From: Roseiarcus sp963835955
GTDB taxonomy: Bacteria; Pseudomonadota; Alphaproteobacteria; Rhizobiales; Beijerinckiaceae
Assembly: GCA_963835955.1 (NCBI GenBank)
Contig: CAWIHZ010000023.1
Span: 62,001 to 126,000, forward strand
Direction of reading: 5' to 3'
DNA: 64,000 bases
Shown in pieces: positions 43,815 through 52,641 of the stretch (position 1 is its first letter; every line of letters starts with the position of its first letter). The notes beneath the pieces are model-generated. The model searched no databases. It saw only the letters and a program-made list of their open reading frames with translations, and had not been told where the DNA came from. The translations under genes and the position numbers were made by a program.

Positions 43815-44957
43815 ATGTCGGGCGAGGGAGTTTGTGGCCACGGGGGGCGCCGGCTGCGGCGTCTGGCCGCGCCGCTCGGGCTGCTTTTGTTTGCGCTCGC
43901 CTGCTCGATTTCGTTCGGCGCCGCATTGGCGCCGCCAAGCGCGCAAACGGCCGCGCCCGCATCCAAGGAAATCGTCGTCGCCACCAAGGAGGCGCCGCCA
44001 TTCGCAATGAAGACGGCGGAAGGCGCATGGACTGGAATCGCTATCGAACTCTGGACCCGAATTGGAGAGAAGCTCCACCTTCACACGACGTTTCGCGAGT
44101 ACAAGACCGTGCCGGAGATGCTCGCGGCGGTTTCCAGAGGCGAGGCCGGCGCCGCGATCGCCGCGATCTCGGTAACCTCGGCGCGCGAGAAGGAGGTCGA
44201 TTTCACCCAACCGTACTACGCCTCCGGGCTTGGCGCGGCGGTTCCCGCAAACAGACAAATCGATTGGTTTGGGATCCTCCGCAACGTCCTCACGCTGCGT
44301 TTCCTCGAGGCCATCCTGATCCTGATCTCGACGGCGATGACGGTCGGCTTGTTGATCTGGCTCATGGAGCGTCGCCATACCGCACACTTCTCGCAAGGCG
44401 CTTCCGGGCTGGGCACCGGCCTATGGTGGTCGGCATCGGCGATGACCCAGGCCGCAGCGGCCGATAAGGCGCCAGCGACGCTTTGGGGACGTCTCTTGGG
44501 CATGCTGTGGATGATCACCTCGATCATTATCATCGCTAGTTTCACTGCCGGCATGACGTCGCAAATTGCCGCGCAACGTCTCGCCGCGGCGGTAAGAACC
44601 TCGGCCGACCTGTCGTCCGTGCGGACCGGCAGCGTCAGTTCGACAAGCGGGTTCGACTACCTGAAAGGCGAGCATGTCGACGTTCGCGCCTATCCGGATG
44701 TGACCGCCGGGCTTCGGGCCCTCAAGGCTGGAAAGCTCGATGCGTTCGTCTATGACCGGCCGATCCTCGAATACAATGTCCGCAACGGATTCCGGGACGA
44801 CATCCAGGTGCAAGATAAGGCGTTCGCGCGCGACAATTATGCGATCGTGGTGCCGAAGGGCTCGCCTCTCCGCGAAGAAATCGACATCGCGATGATTGAC
44901 GACCTGCGCGGACCCTGGTGGCGTGACGTCATCCAACGCTATCTCGGCCGCGATTAG
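43815..44957 (+). CDS. Prokaryotic ionotropic glutamate receptor homologue
   Basis: A 380-aa protein: signal segment (about 18-40), solute-binding lobe S1 (51-150), TM1 (161-184), pore loop (203-220), TM2 (227-248) ending SFTAGMTSQIA like the receptor SYTANLAAF motif, and lobe S2 (260-375). This is the GluR0 layout. The pore loop reads WWSASAMTQAAAADKAP. GluR0-type channels have a K+ filter of the TVGYGD type at this place; here residues 211-217 are TQAAAAD. The ion passed, or whether it conducts at all, is therefore uncertain. Confidence 0.85.
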   Translation: MSGEGVCGHGGRRLRRLAAPLGLLLFALACSISFGAALAPPSAQTAAPASKEIVVATKEAPPFAMKTAEGAWTGIAIELWTRIGEKLHLHTTFREYKTVPEMLAAVSRGEAGAAIAAISVTSAREKEVDFTQPYYASGLGAAVPANRQIDWFGILRNVLTLRFLEAILILISTAMTVGLLIWLMERRHTAHFSQGASGLGTGLWWSASAMTQAAAADKAPATLWGRLLGMLWMITSIIIIASFTAGMTSQIAAQRLAAAVRTSADLSSVRTGSVSSTSGFDYLKGEHVDVRAYPDVTAGLRALKAGKLDAFVYDRPILEYNVRNGFRDDIQVQDKAFARDNYAIVVPKGSPLREEIDIAMIDDLRGPWWRDVIQRYLGRD

Positions 44958-45530
44958 AGGGAAACGGCGAAATAGTCGCTTGCCGGTTATCCAGACGATC
45001 GAAAGAGCGAGACATTCGATCCTCCTCGCCCAAGGGAACGACGTCCAACATCGCGTCTCGCAGTGTAGGAGGATCGGACCGCGGAATACGCCGCCGGTTT
45101 CGCGGGCCGCCTCAGGAAGACCAAGGGCGGGAATCGCGACCGCGACCGGCCAAGCCCTTGAAAAGGCTCAAAACGACCATGGGCGGCTATTCCGCTAAGT
45201 TGGCATGAATGATGTACTGGCGCCACTTCCGGATCGCTCCGGCGCCAGGTTCGCCGCGCTTCGGCGCCGCTTGTGCGTGGAGCCCAGCGCCCAGCGGGCC
45301 GGCGGAGCGCCGTGGGCGAAACGCCGCTTTCGGCGCCGCGCCGTCACTGGCATTGCGAATCAAACTTAAGGCGCGCCTCGTCAGGGGTCGGAGTTCCGCG
45401 ACATTCGGGACTTCGAGCGGGTCGAAGTGTTAAAGACGCTAAGGCGCCGTCCGCGAATAGTTGAATTGTTTTAGGTCAGATTTGAGTTGGATGGATTTCG
45501 TCGGCGGACGGCATTCTATAGCATGCTGGC
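44958..45530 (+). other. Intergenic region before a transposase
   Basis: About 570 bp with no supported gene. It includes an 8-bp inverted repeat CTGGCGCC (45217-45224) / GGCGCCAG (45241-45248). The last 60-100 bp should contain the left end of the ISAzo13-type element, but I cannot define its terminal repeat or a target duplication. Confidence 0.5.
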
Positions 45531-46451
45531 ATGATTGATGAATTGGCTATTCGGTTGCGGTTTGCGACGCTCGATCCGGTGCTCGATGAGCGCGGTCGGC
45601 GACGGTTTGCGGCGGCGGAAGCGCTGAGTGCGGGACGCGGCGGGATCGCCGCCGTTTCGCGGGCCACGGGGCTTGCGCGCAGCACGATTGGGCGGGCGCT
45701 GAGCGAGTTGCGCGGCGGCGAGAAGGTTGACGCGGAGCGCGTGCGCCGGGCGGGCGGCGGCCGCAAGCCGGCGAGCGAGACGGACGCGAGCCTGCTGGAG
45801 GATCTGCGCTCTCTTCTTGAGCCGACGACGCGCGGCGATCCGCAATCGCCGCTATTGTGGACCTGCAAGAGCCTTCGCAAGCTCAGCCAGAGCTTGCGGG
45901 ACATGGGCCACACCGTCGGGCGCACGCTTGTGGGCGATCTCCTGCGCAAGCTCGACTACAGCTTGCAGTCCAATCGCAAGACGCGGGAAGGCTCGAACCA
46001 TCCCGATCGCGACGCGCAGTTCCACTATATCAACGATCGCGTGAAGGAAGCGCTCGCTGCAGGCGAACCAGCAATCTCCGTCGACACAAAGAAGAAGGAG
46101 CTGGTCGGCGACTTCAAGAACGCCGGGCGCGAATGGCGGCCGCAGGGCTCGCCTGAGGAAGTCCGCGTTCATGACTTCGTCATCCCGGAACTCGGGCGGG
46201 CCGTGCCTTACGGCGTCTACGACATCGCCGGCAACGCCGGCTGGGTCAGTGTCGGCGTCGACCACGACACGGCGGCCTTCGCGGTCAACGCCATTCGCGC
46301 CTGGTGGAGGCTCATGGGGCGCGAGCGCTATCCGAACGCCCGCAGTTTGTTGATCACGGCCGACGGCGGCGGCAGCAACGGCTCACGCGTGCGGCTGTGG
46401 AAGCTGGAACTGCAGAAGCTCGCCGACGAACTCAGCGTGCCGATAAAGTAA
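45531..46451 (+). mobile_element. ISAzo13-type transposase, 3' truncated
   Basis: A 306-aa frame matching the ISAzo13-family transposase: helix-turn-helix RFAAAEALSAGRGGIAAVSRATGLARSTIGRAL, then PLLWTCKSLRKLSQSL, catalytic-type VDTKKKELVGDFKN (first Asp) and LLITADGGGSNGSRVRLWK (second Asp). The family normally continues about 90 residues more with the third catalytic residue; here the frame stops after LADELSVPIK. It is likely inactive, cut at about 46450 just before the dehydrogenase gene. Confidence 0.85.
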
Positions 46452-46502
46452 GCGAGCTTGGCGGCCGGTCCGCCAGATCGGCCGCAGTCAGGGAGCTTTC
46501 CA

Positions 46503-47360
46503 ATGCAACGCATCGCGCTTTTGGGTCTCGGCACGATGGGAATGGGGATGGCGGCCAATTGGTTGGCCAAGGGCTTCGCGCTTTCGGTCTGGAACCGCAC
46601 CGCGGCCAAGGCCGAGCCGCTTGCGGCGAGGGGCGCCAAGGTCGCCACGACTCCCCGCGAGGCCGCTTTGGACGCGGATTTCGTCTTCGCCATGGTCGCG
46701 GACGACGCCGCGTCACGCGGAATCTGGCTTGGCCCCGACGGCGCCCTCGCCGGCGCCAAAATCGGCGCGATCGCGGTCGAGTCGAGCACGCTGACGCCCG
46801 GCTGGGTGGGTGAACTCGCCGCGCATGCGCGTAAGAAGGGTTGCGGATTTCTGGATGCGCCGGTCGGCGGCAGCCGTGCGGCCGCGGCGTCGGGCGCGCT
46901 CGTCTTCTTCATCGGCGGCGACGAAGCGACGCTCGAGGCCGCACGGCCGGCGCTGGCGGCGGTCGGCGGCAAGATCAATGCGCTCGGCCCCGTGGGCGCC
47001 GGCGCGACCTGGAAACTCATCAACAATCAACTCATCGCCGCCCAGACCGCCGCGCTCGCGCAAGCGACCAATCTCGCGCGAAAGGCGGGATTCAAGCCGG
47101 AACAGATCTCGGACTTGATACTCAACGGCGCCGGCGCGAGCCCGATAGTGAAGGCCAAGCTGACGAGCATGCTCGACCGCCATTTCGACCAGACGGACTT
47201 CGCTCTCCGTCTGATGCTGAAGGACGCGCGTTATGCGGTTGAGTTGGCGAGGACGGTCGACGTTGCCTCCGACATGACGGTCGCCGCGGAGGCCGTCTTC
47301 GCACGCGCCGAAGCGAAAGGGCTCGGCGAGAAGGATTTCGCCGCCGTCGCGGCCGCGTGA
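46503..47360 (+). CDS. Beta-hydroxyacid dehydrogenase family oxidoreductase
   Basis: A 285-aa NAD(P)-dependent enzyme of the 3-hydroxyisobutyrate dehydrogenase/GLYR family. The Rossmann motif IALLGLGTMGMGMAANW begins at residue 3, the substrate motif FLDAPVGGSRAAA is present, and the catalytic Lys lies in GATWKLINNQL. The substrate (for example 3-hydroxyisobutyrate or glyoxylate) cannot be told. ATG 46503 follows the truncated transposase by 51 bp. It is convergent with gltA, with only 2 bp between the stops. Confidence 0.9.
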   Translation: MQRIALLGLGTMGMGMAANWLAKGFALSVWNRTAAKAEPLAARGAKVATTPREAALDADFVFAMVADDAASRGIWLGPDGALAGAKIGAIAVESSTLTPGWVGELAAHARKKGCGFLDAPVGGSRAAAASGALVFFIGGDEATLEAARPALAAVGGKINALGPVGAGATWKLINNQLIAAQTAALAQATNLARKAGFKPEQISDLILNGAGASPIVKAKLTSMLDRHFDQTDFALRLMLKDARYAVELARTVDVASDMTVAAEAVFARAEAKGLGEKDFAAVAAA

Positions 47361-47362
47361 GT

Positions 47363-48652
47363 TCAACGATTGCCGATCGGCATGTATTCGCGTTGCGGCG
47401 AGCCGGTGTAGAGCTGGCGGGGGCGGCCGATCTTCTGATCAGGGTCGTCGATCATTTCCTTCCATTGGGCGATCCAGCCGACGGTGCGCGCGACTGCGAA
47501 CAGAACAGTGAACATCGCCAGCGGGAAGCCCATCGCCTTCAGGGTTATGCCCGAATAGAAGTCGATGTTCGGATAGAGCCGCTTTTCGATGAAATAATCG
47601 TCGTGCAGCGCGATCCGCTCCAGCTCGATCGCCACGTCGAGCAGCGGATCGTCCTTGATGCCGAGCTCATTGAGAACCTCGTGCGCCGTCCTTTGCATGA
47701 TTTTCGCGCGCGGATCGTAATTCTTGTAGACGCGGTGGCCGAAGCCCATCAGGCGGAACGGATCGTTCTTGTCCTTGGCTCTGGCGATGAATTTGGGGAT
47801 GTTCTCGACCCTGCCAATCTCGCCCAGCATCTTGAGAGCCGCCTCGTTGGCGCCGCCGTGCGCCGGCCCCCAAAGACACGCGATGCCAGCGGCAATGCAG
47901 GCGAAGGGGTTGGCGCCCGACGATCCCGCGAGGCGCACAGTCGAGGTCGAAGCGTTCTGTTCGTGGTCGGCGTGAAGGATGAAAATGCGGTCGAGAGCGC
48001 GCGACAGCACGGCATTGACCTTGTAGTCTTCGCATGGGACCGAGAAGCACATACGCAAGAAATTCGACGAATACTCAAGGTCATTCTTCGGATAGACGAA
48101 CGGCTGACCAATCGCATATTTGTAAGCCATCGCCGCGAGCGTCGGCACCTTGGCGATCATTCGGATCGAGGCGACCTCGCGCTGCCAGGGATCGGTGATG
48201 TCGGTCGAGTCGTGGTAGAAGGCGGCAAGCGCGCCGACGCTGGCCACCATCACCGACATCGGGTGGGCGTCGCGCCGAAATCCGTTGAAGAAGCGGTTCA
48301 TTTGATCATGCACCATCGTATGGCGCGTGACGCGGTAGTCGAACGACGCTTTCTGCGCGGCCGTCGGCAGCTCGCCGTACAGAAGCAGATGGCAGGTCTC
48401 GAGGAAATCGCCGTGCTCAGCGAGCTGGTCGATCGGATACCCGCGGTAAAGAAGCACGCCCGCGTCGCCGTCGATGAAGGTGATTTTGGATTCCGTGCTC
48501 GCCGTGGAAGTGAAGCCGGGGTCGAAGGTGAACATGCCCGTCTGGGCGTAGAGCTTGCCGATGTCCACCACCGCGGGGCCGATCGTGCCGGTCTTGATCG
48601 GCAACTCGACGGAGTTTTGACCGATCGTGATGGTCGCCGAGGTCTTGGTCAT
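47363..48652 (-). CDS. gltA: Citrate synthase
   Basis: A 429-aa type II (hexameric) citrate synthase condensing acetyl-CoA and oxaloacetate. Landmarks are VLLYRGYPIDQLAEHGDFLE, FILHADHEQNASTSTVR, the catalytic His in WGPAHGGANEAAL and MGFGHRVYKNYDPRA. Length is normal. The upstream region holds a good sigma-70-type promoter overlapped by an inverted repeat. Confidence 0.97.
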   Translation of the reverse strand: MTKTSATITIGQNSVELPIKTGTIGPAVVDIGKLYAQTGMFTFDPGFTSTASTESKITFIDGDAGVLLYRGYPIDQLAEHGDFLETCHLLLYGELPTAAQKASFDYRVTRHTMVHDQMNRFFNGFRRDAHPMSVMVASVGALAAFYHDSTDITDPWQREVASIRMIAKVPTLAAMAYKYAIGQPFVYPKNDLEYSSNFLRMCFSVPCEDYKVNAVLSRALDRIFILHADHEQNASTSTVRLAGSSGANPFACIAAGIACLWGPAHGGANEAALKMLGEIGRVENIPKFIARAKDKNDPFRLMGFGHRVYKNYDPRAKIMQRTAHEVLNELGIKDDPLLDVAIELERIALHDDYFIEKRLYPNIDFYSGITLKAMGFPLAMFTVLFAVARTVGWIAQWKEMIDDPDQKIGRPRQLYTGSPQREYMPIGNR

Positions 48653-48688
48653 CGATCGTCTCCGCTAGGCCCCGCTGCGCGTTCGCAC

Positions 48689-48730
48689 CTGCAATATAGT
48701 TATTGCAGCGCAATGGCGACGGCAAGTCAA
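48689..48730 (-). promoter_or_regulatory. gltA promoter with operator-like dyad
   Basis: On the - strand TTGACT (48725-48730) and TGCAAT (48702-48707) are separated by 17 bp, about 50 bp before gltA. A perfect dyad CTGCAATA-N4-TATTGCAG (48689-48708) covers the -10 box and the expected start point. That is the classical position for a repressor site. Confidence 0.55.
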
Positions 48731-48754
48731 ACCAAAACCGGCTCCGCCGAGGGA

Positions 48755-50068
48755 CTACTCCGGATTCTCGTAACTAAATGTCTGGGCGTTCTCGTTATAG
48801 GCGAAGAGTTCGCCGTAGCGGCCTAGATTGATGATCGCGCGCAGCGTCCGTTCGGCATAATCCTCGGACATGTAGTCCTCGAGTTCTTCGCGGAAGCGGC
48901 TTGCTGGCGCGCGGTGCGTCGGGCGTTCGTCGAGGACGCGCTTGATATGGGAGGCGAGAGGAATTTGCGCCAGCAGCTGGTCGCCGAACACCCTCTTGCG
49001 CTGGTCGACGTCCATATCGACGAACCGCCGGCCGAGCGGCGTGAGCTTGATGTCGGCCTCCTCGAAATCCGCCAGTCGCAGAAGCTGCAGGGTCTCGCCG
49101 AGAGGGAACAAGTCGTCGATTTCGAGTTGCAGGGAGTCGGCGAGATGCGGCAGGTCGGCTTGGCCATTGTAGGGCGGCGCCGCGATTTCTTCCAGCATCC
49201 CGGCCAGCGAGTTGGTGGAAACGAGCGGGAGGGCGAGCCCAAGGCCCGTCGCCGCGGCGGCTTCACGCGCCGCGGGTTTGGTCGTGTCGGGTCGCTGGGT
49301 CATCAGAGCGTAAATTCTGTCGACAAGCGCGCGAAATTCCGGATCGAGGCGGTCGCGCGGGTGCGGGATCGAGACGCGGATTTCGGAGGCGATGCGGCCG
49401 GGATTGGACGCGAGGAGGACAATGCGGTCGCTCATCAGAACCGCTTCCTCGATGTTGTGTGTGACCATCAGGATGGCCTTGATCGGAATGCGCCCTTCCT
49501 GCCACAGGTCGAGAAGGTCGGTGCGCAGGGTTTCGGCGGTCAAAACGTCGAGCGCCGAGAACGGCTCGTCCATCAGCAGGATCGTCGGCTGCATGACGAG
49601 GGCGCGCGCGAAGCCGACGCGCTGGCGCATGCCGCCCGACAGCTCTTTCGGATAGGCCGATTCGAAGCCGTCGAGCCCAATCGTGTCGATCGCCTTCAGG
49701 GCGCGCTTGCGCGTCTCATCGAGGGGAACGCCATTGGCGCGCGGACCGATCTCGACGTTGTCGAGGACCGAGAGCCAAGGGAAAAGCGCGAAACTCTGAA
49801 ACACCATCGCCACGTTCTCGGCCGGACCTATCACCGGCTCGCCCGAAATCGCCACCGTTCCCGCGCTTGGCCGCGTCAGCCCGGCGATGATGCGCAGCAG
49901 CGTAGACTTGCCGCAGCCCGACCTGCCAAGCAGCGCGACGATCTCGCCGGTCTTAAGCGTCAGCGAAACGTCGTTCAGCACCGGCGCGCGCATCTCGCCG
50001 GATCCGGTGGAATAGACTTGGCTGACTTTGTCGACGTTCAAGAGCGTCGTGATCGTCGGGTCCAACAT
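48755..50068 (-). CDS. NitT/TauT-type ABC ATPase with AAA-associated domain
   Basis: A 437-aa protein. The first about 250 residues are an ABC ATPase: Walker A LLGRSGCGKSTLLR, signature LSGGMRQRVGFARAL, Walker B ILLMDEPFSALD and the switch His in MVTHNIEEAVLMSDR. The remaining about 160 residues resemble the AAA-associated C-terminal domain (PF09821) found on anion/nitrate-type importers (LQLEIDDLFPLGETLQLL). It is downstream of the double permease by 27 bp. No solute-binding protein gene is nearby. Confidence 0.9.
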   Translation of the reverse strand: MLDPTITTLLNVDKVSQVYSTGSGEMRAPVLNDVSLTLKTGEIVALLGRSGCGKSTLLRIIAGLTRPSAGTVAISGEPVIGPAENVAMVFQSFALFPWLSVLDNVEIGPRANGVPLDETRKRALKAIDTIGLDGFESAYPKELSGGMRQRVGFARALVMQPTILLMDEPFSALDVLTAETLRTDLLDLWQEGRIPIKAILMVTHNIEEAVLMSDRIVLLASNPGRIASEIRVSIPHPRDRLDPEFRALVDRIYALMTQRPDTTKPAAREAAAATGLGLALPLVSTNSLAGMLEEIAAPPYNGQADLPHLADSLQLEIDDLFPLGETLQLLRLADFEEADIKLTPLGRRFVDMDVDQRKRVFGDQLLAQIPLASHIKRVLDERPTHRAPASRFREELEDYMSEDYAERTLRAIINLGRYGELFAYNENAQTFSYENPE

Positions 50069-50095
50069 CGGCCAAATCCTCGATTGACAGCGAGC

Positions 50096-51829
50096 TCAGA
50101 GGCGCAGCCGCCGCTCAGCGTAGGCGTAAAGCTGGCGCCAAAACAGGCGATTGAACAGCGTCACAAAAACCGACATGACAGCGACGCCGAGCACAATCTT
50201 CGGGAAGTCGCCCTTGTCGGTCGCCTCGGCGATATAGGAGCCAACACCCTGGGCGACAACTGTATGGTCCTTCCACTTGACGTATTCGGCGACGATCGAG
50301 GCGTTCCACGAGCCCCCGGAGGCGGTAATCGCGCCGGTCAGATAATAGGGCGCGACCGCGGGAATCATGACCTGCGTCCACCAACGCCAGCCGCGGATGC
50401 GGAAATTCGCCACCGCTTCGCGAAGGTCATTGGGAAAGGCCGCCGCGCCGCCGATTGTGTTGAAGACGATGTACCATTGCGTACCGAAGACGATAAGGAA
50501 GCTCAGCCAGATATTCGGATTGAGACGGAAGGCGAGCACAAGGCTGACCGCCGCCCCGAACAGCAGGTTGACTGGGAACGCCGCCAGGAACTGGGCGATC
50601 GGCTGGACCGCTTCCGCCCAACGCGGCCTTAGGCCGATCCAGACGCTGATCGGCACCCAGACGATCGTCGCCAGCGCCATCAGCGCGGCGACGCGAATGA
50701 GCGTATAGGTCGTGAGCACGACCACGTGCAGCACCTCGCTCCAGCCGACCTCCTTGCCGACATAGGAAATCGTAACCTGCGCGGCCCATAAAGCGACGGC
50801 CAGAATGATCAGAATCCAGAGCACGTCGATCGCTCGCGAACGCTGTCGCGAAAACGTCGACCCTTTCCCCAGCGGCAGGCGCGGGAAGCGCAACCGCGCC
50901 AAGCTAGCGCTCCGCAACGCGGCGAAGACTGGCAGAATGCCGAGGCGGATCCAGTGCGTGCGCTTCATCAGATCGAGCGCCCAGGATGTCTCCACATCCT
51001 GATTGACCGACAATTCGACGCGGAACTTCGCCGCCCAGGCGACGATCGGGCGGAACAACAGTTGATCATAGAGTAGGATGACGATGGCCATTGTCAGGAT
51101 GGCCGCCCCGACAGCCGACCAGTCGCCGGCGTCGTTCGCCTTGGCGATGTAGGAGCCGACGCCGGGCAGAGCGACCGTCGTGTCGCCGACCGTGATCGCC
51201 TCCGACGCCACGACGAAGAACCAGCCGCCGGACATCGACATCATCGTGTTCCAGATTAGGCCCGGCATCGCGAACGGCGCCTCGAGCTGCCAGAATTTCT
51301 GCCAGCCGGTGAGACGGAACCCGCGTGCGACCTCATCGAGATCGCGGGGCACGGTGCGCAGGGACTGGTAGAACGAAAAAGCCATGTTCCAGGCCTGGCT
51401 GGTGAAGATCGCAAAGATTGCAGCCAGTTCGGCGCCCAGAGTGTTTCCCGGAAAGAGACCAAGGAAAAATGTCACGGTGAACGACAGAAAGCCCAGGATC
51501 GGCACTGACTGGAGTACGTCGAGCAACGGGATCATCACCATCGCCGCCCGCCGGCTCTTGGCCGCGAGCGTCGCGTAGGTGAAAGTGAACACGAGCGACG
51601 CCGCAAGTGCGGCGAACATGCGCAACGTCGTGCGCAGCGCGTAATAAGGCAACCGCCAATAGTCGAGCGAAATTGGCTGTTCGCTCGGGGCGGGCAGGGG
51701 CGCGGCGATCCCGTGGTAGGCTCGCGCGACTGCGGTCAGGACCGCCAGAATCGCCGCCAGCGCGATAAGATCCCATTGATTCGGCAGGACGCGTCGCCCC
51801 GCGGAAACAAAGGTGTTCAGACGAGGCAT
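50096..51829 (-). CDS. Fused double ABC permease
   Basis: A 577-aa protein made of two binding-protein-dependent transport permease domains in one chain. Each has the EAA-type loop: ARGFRLTGWQKFWQLEAPFAMPGL in the first, and ANFRIRGWRWWTQVMIPAVAPYYL in the second. About 12 helices in all. It belongs to the NitT/TauT (nitrate, sulfonate, bicarbonate) group, where the fused form with an AAA-associated ATPase is known. The substrate is not evident. ATG 51829 is chosen; ATG 51904 adds a Pro-rich extension. Confidence 0.88.
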   Translation of the reverse strand: MPRLNTFVSAGRRVLPNQWDLIALAAILAVLTAVARAYHGIAAPLPAPSEQPISLDYWRLPYYALRTTLRMFAALAASLVFTFTYATLAAKSRRAAMVMIPLLDVLQSVPILGFLSFTVTFFLGLFPGNTLGAELAAIFAIFTSQAWNMAFSFYQSLRTVPRDLDEVARGFRLTGWQKFWQLEAPFAMPGLIWNTMMSMSGGWFFVVASEAITVGDTTVALPGVGSYIAKANDAGDWSAVGAAILTMAIVILLYDQLLFRPIVAWAAKFRVELSVNQDVETSWALDLMKRTHWIRLGILPVFAALRSASLARLRFPRLPLGKGSTFSRQRSRAIDVLWILIILAVALWAAQVTISYVGKEVGWSEVLHVVVLTTYTLIRVAALMALATIVWVPISVWIGLRPRWAEAVQPIAQFLAAFPVNLLFGAAVSLVLAFRLNPNIWLSFLIVFGTQWYIVFNTIGGAAAFPNDLREAVANFRIRGWRWWTQVMIPAVAPYYLTGAITASGGSWNASIVAEYVKWKDHTVVAQGVGSYIAEATDKGDFPKIVLGVAVMSVFVTLFNRLFWRQLYAYAERRLRL

Positions 51830-52173
51830 CGGCGATTTCCGAGAGGCGCAAGGCGGCGGTGGCAAGGACGGCGGGCGGCCAATCGGACGCGACGCATAGG
51901 ACACATTTCGCGACGCCGAGGCAATCGAAAAGTCTACCGGCGGCCCACTGGAACCGCTTGCGCAGCCTTGGCGTCGGGATATGACAGGATGACGACAGAA
52001 TCAGTCGGCTCCGGCGCGCCGGAGCCAGCGGCGGATTTACGCGCTAATAATCAGGGACTGGCGGGGACTTTGGGCGCCGCTTCGCGCTCCGACGCCGGCA
52101 AAGCGATATCAAGCCGGCGCCGATCAACGGCGGTCTCGACCGACATCGGCGCCCTCTGGACGAGCGGACCAAT
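51830..52173 (-). other. Intergenic region with 20-bp palindrome
   Basis: About 340 bp between pqqA and the permease gene, both on the - strand. It includes a perfect 20-bp palindrome at 52007-52026 (GGCTCCGGCG and its complement), which could be a hairpin or a dimeric binding site. No gene is supported. Confidence 0.55.
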
Positions 52174-52205
52174 TCGCGGATCGACCGCGAGAGGACGATC
52201 CGCGA
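52174..52205 (-). terminator. Hairpin directly after pqqA
   Basis: Perfect 10-bp arms TCGCGGATCG (52174-52183) and CGATCCGCGA (52196-52205) with a 12-nt loop, 4 nt past the pqqA stop. No T-run follows on the - strand. It may stabilise or partly terminate the short pqqA transcript, which in other bacteria is more abundant than the rest of its operon. Confidence 0.5.
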
Positions 52206-52209
52206 CTTT

Positions 52210-52287
52210 TCACATCTCCGCGGTCAGGTAGGCGGTGACTTCCAGACCGGCGCAGACTTCGGTGACAACCGGGGCAGTCCAAGCCAT
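52210..52287 (-). CDS. pqqA: PQQ precursor peptide PqqA
   Basis: A 25-residue open frame: MAWTAPVVTEVCAGL, then EVTAY with Glu16 and Tyr20, and a LTAEM tail. The E-x-x-x-Y motif is the pair cross-linked by PqqE to build pyrroloquinoline quinone; MxWxxP and xEVxxY match known PqqA peptides. An AGGAG ribosome-binding site is 7 nt before the ATG, and a hairpin follows the stop. No pqqB-E genes are in the window, so the gene is separate from them here or is an extra copy. Confidence 0.88.
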   Translation of the reverse strand: MAWTAPVVTEVCAGLEVTAYLTAEM

Positions 52288-52496
52288 TGCAGAACTCCTA
52301 TTGTTACGGTCGGCGTGCGAAGCGCCCGCGGGAATCGCGAGCGACGATGCCCCATCCGCGAACAGACGCTAGCAGGACCAGGACTGGAGCGGGAGTCGAT
52401 TGTTTCCAAAAGCGTACATGCGCAGTTCCCAACCCAGTCGAGAAATATTCCCTAACTCCCTTCTGGACGGGTTTGGTTCAGATTCAGAACCGCCGC

Positions 52497-52525
52497 TTGC
52501 GTTTCCCGCTTCGCTCGCCTATATG
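52497..52525 (+). promoter_or_regulatory. Candidate rpsB promoter
   Basis: TTGCGT (52497-52502) and TATATG (52520-52525) with 17-bp spacing, about 115 bp before rpsB. The match to consensus is partial, but the location suits a ribosomal-protein leader. The rest of the 350-bp gap from pqqA to rpsB shows nothing else recognisable; this leader may be regulated by S2 itself. Confidence 0.4.
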
Positions 52526-52641
52526 CGGCGTCATTCCACAGGCGGATTCATCGCGGCTCCTGTTCAAGGTTCCGCTCCGGTGGCGAGGTTCGCTTCGCTA
52601 TTATCGATCCGCCGAGGCTTAACCGGACAAGGACAAGCTCC

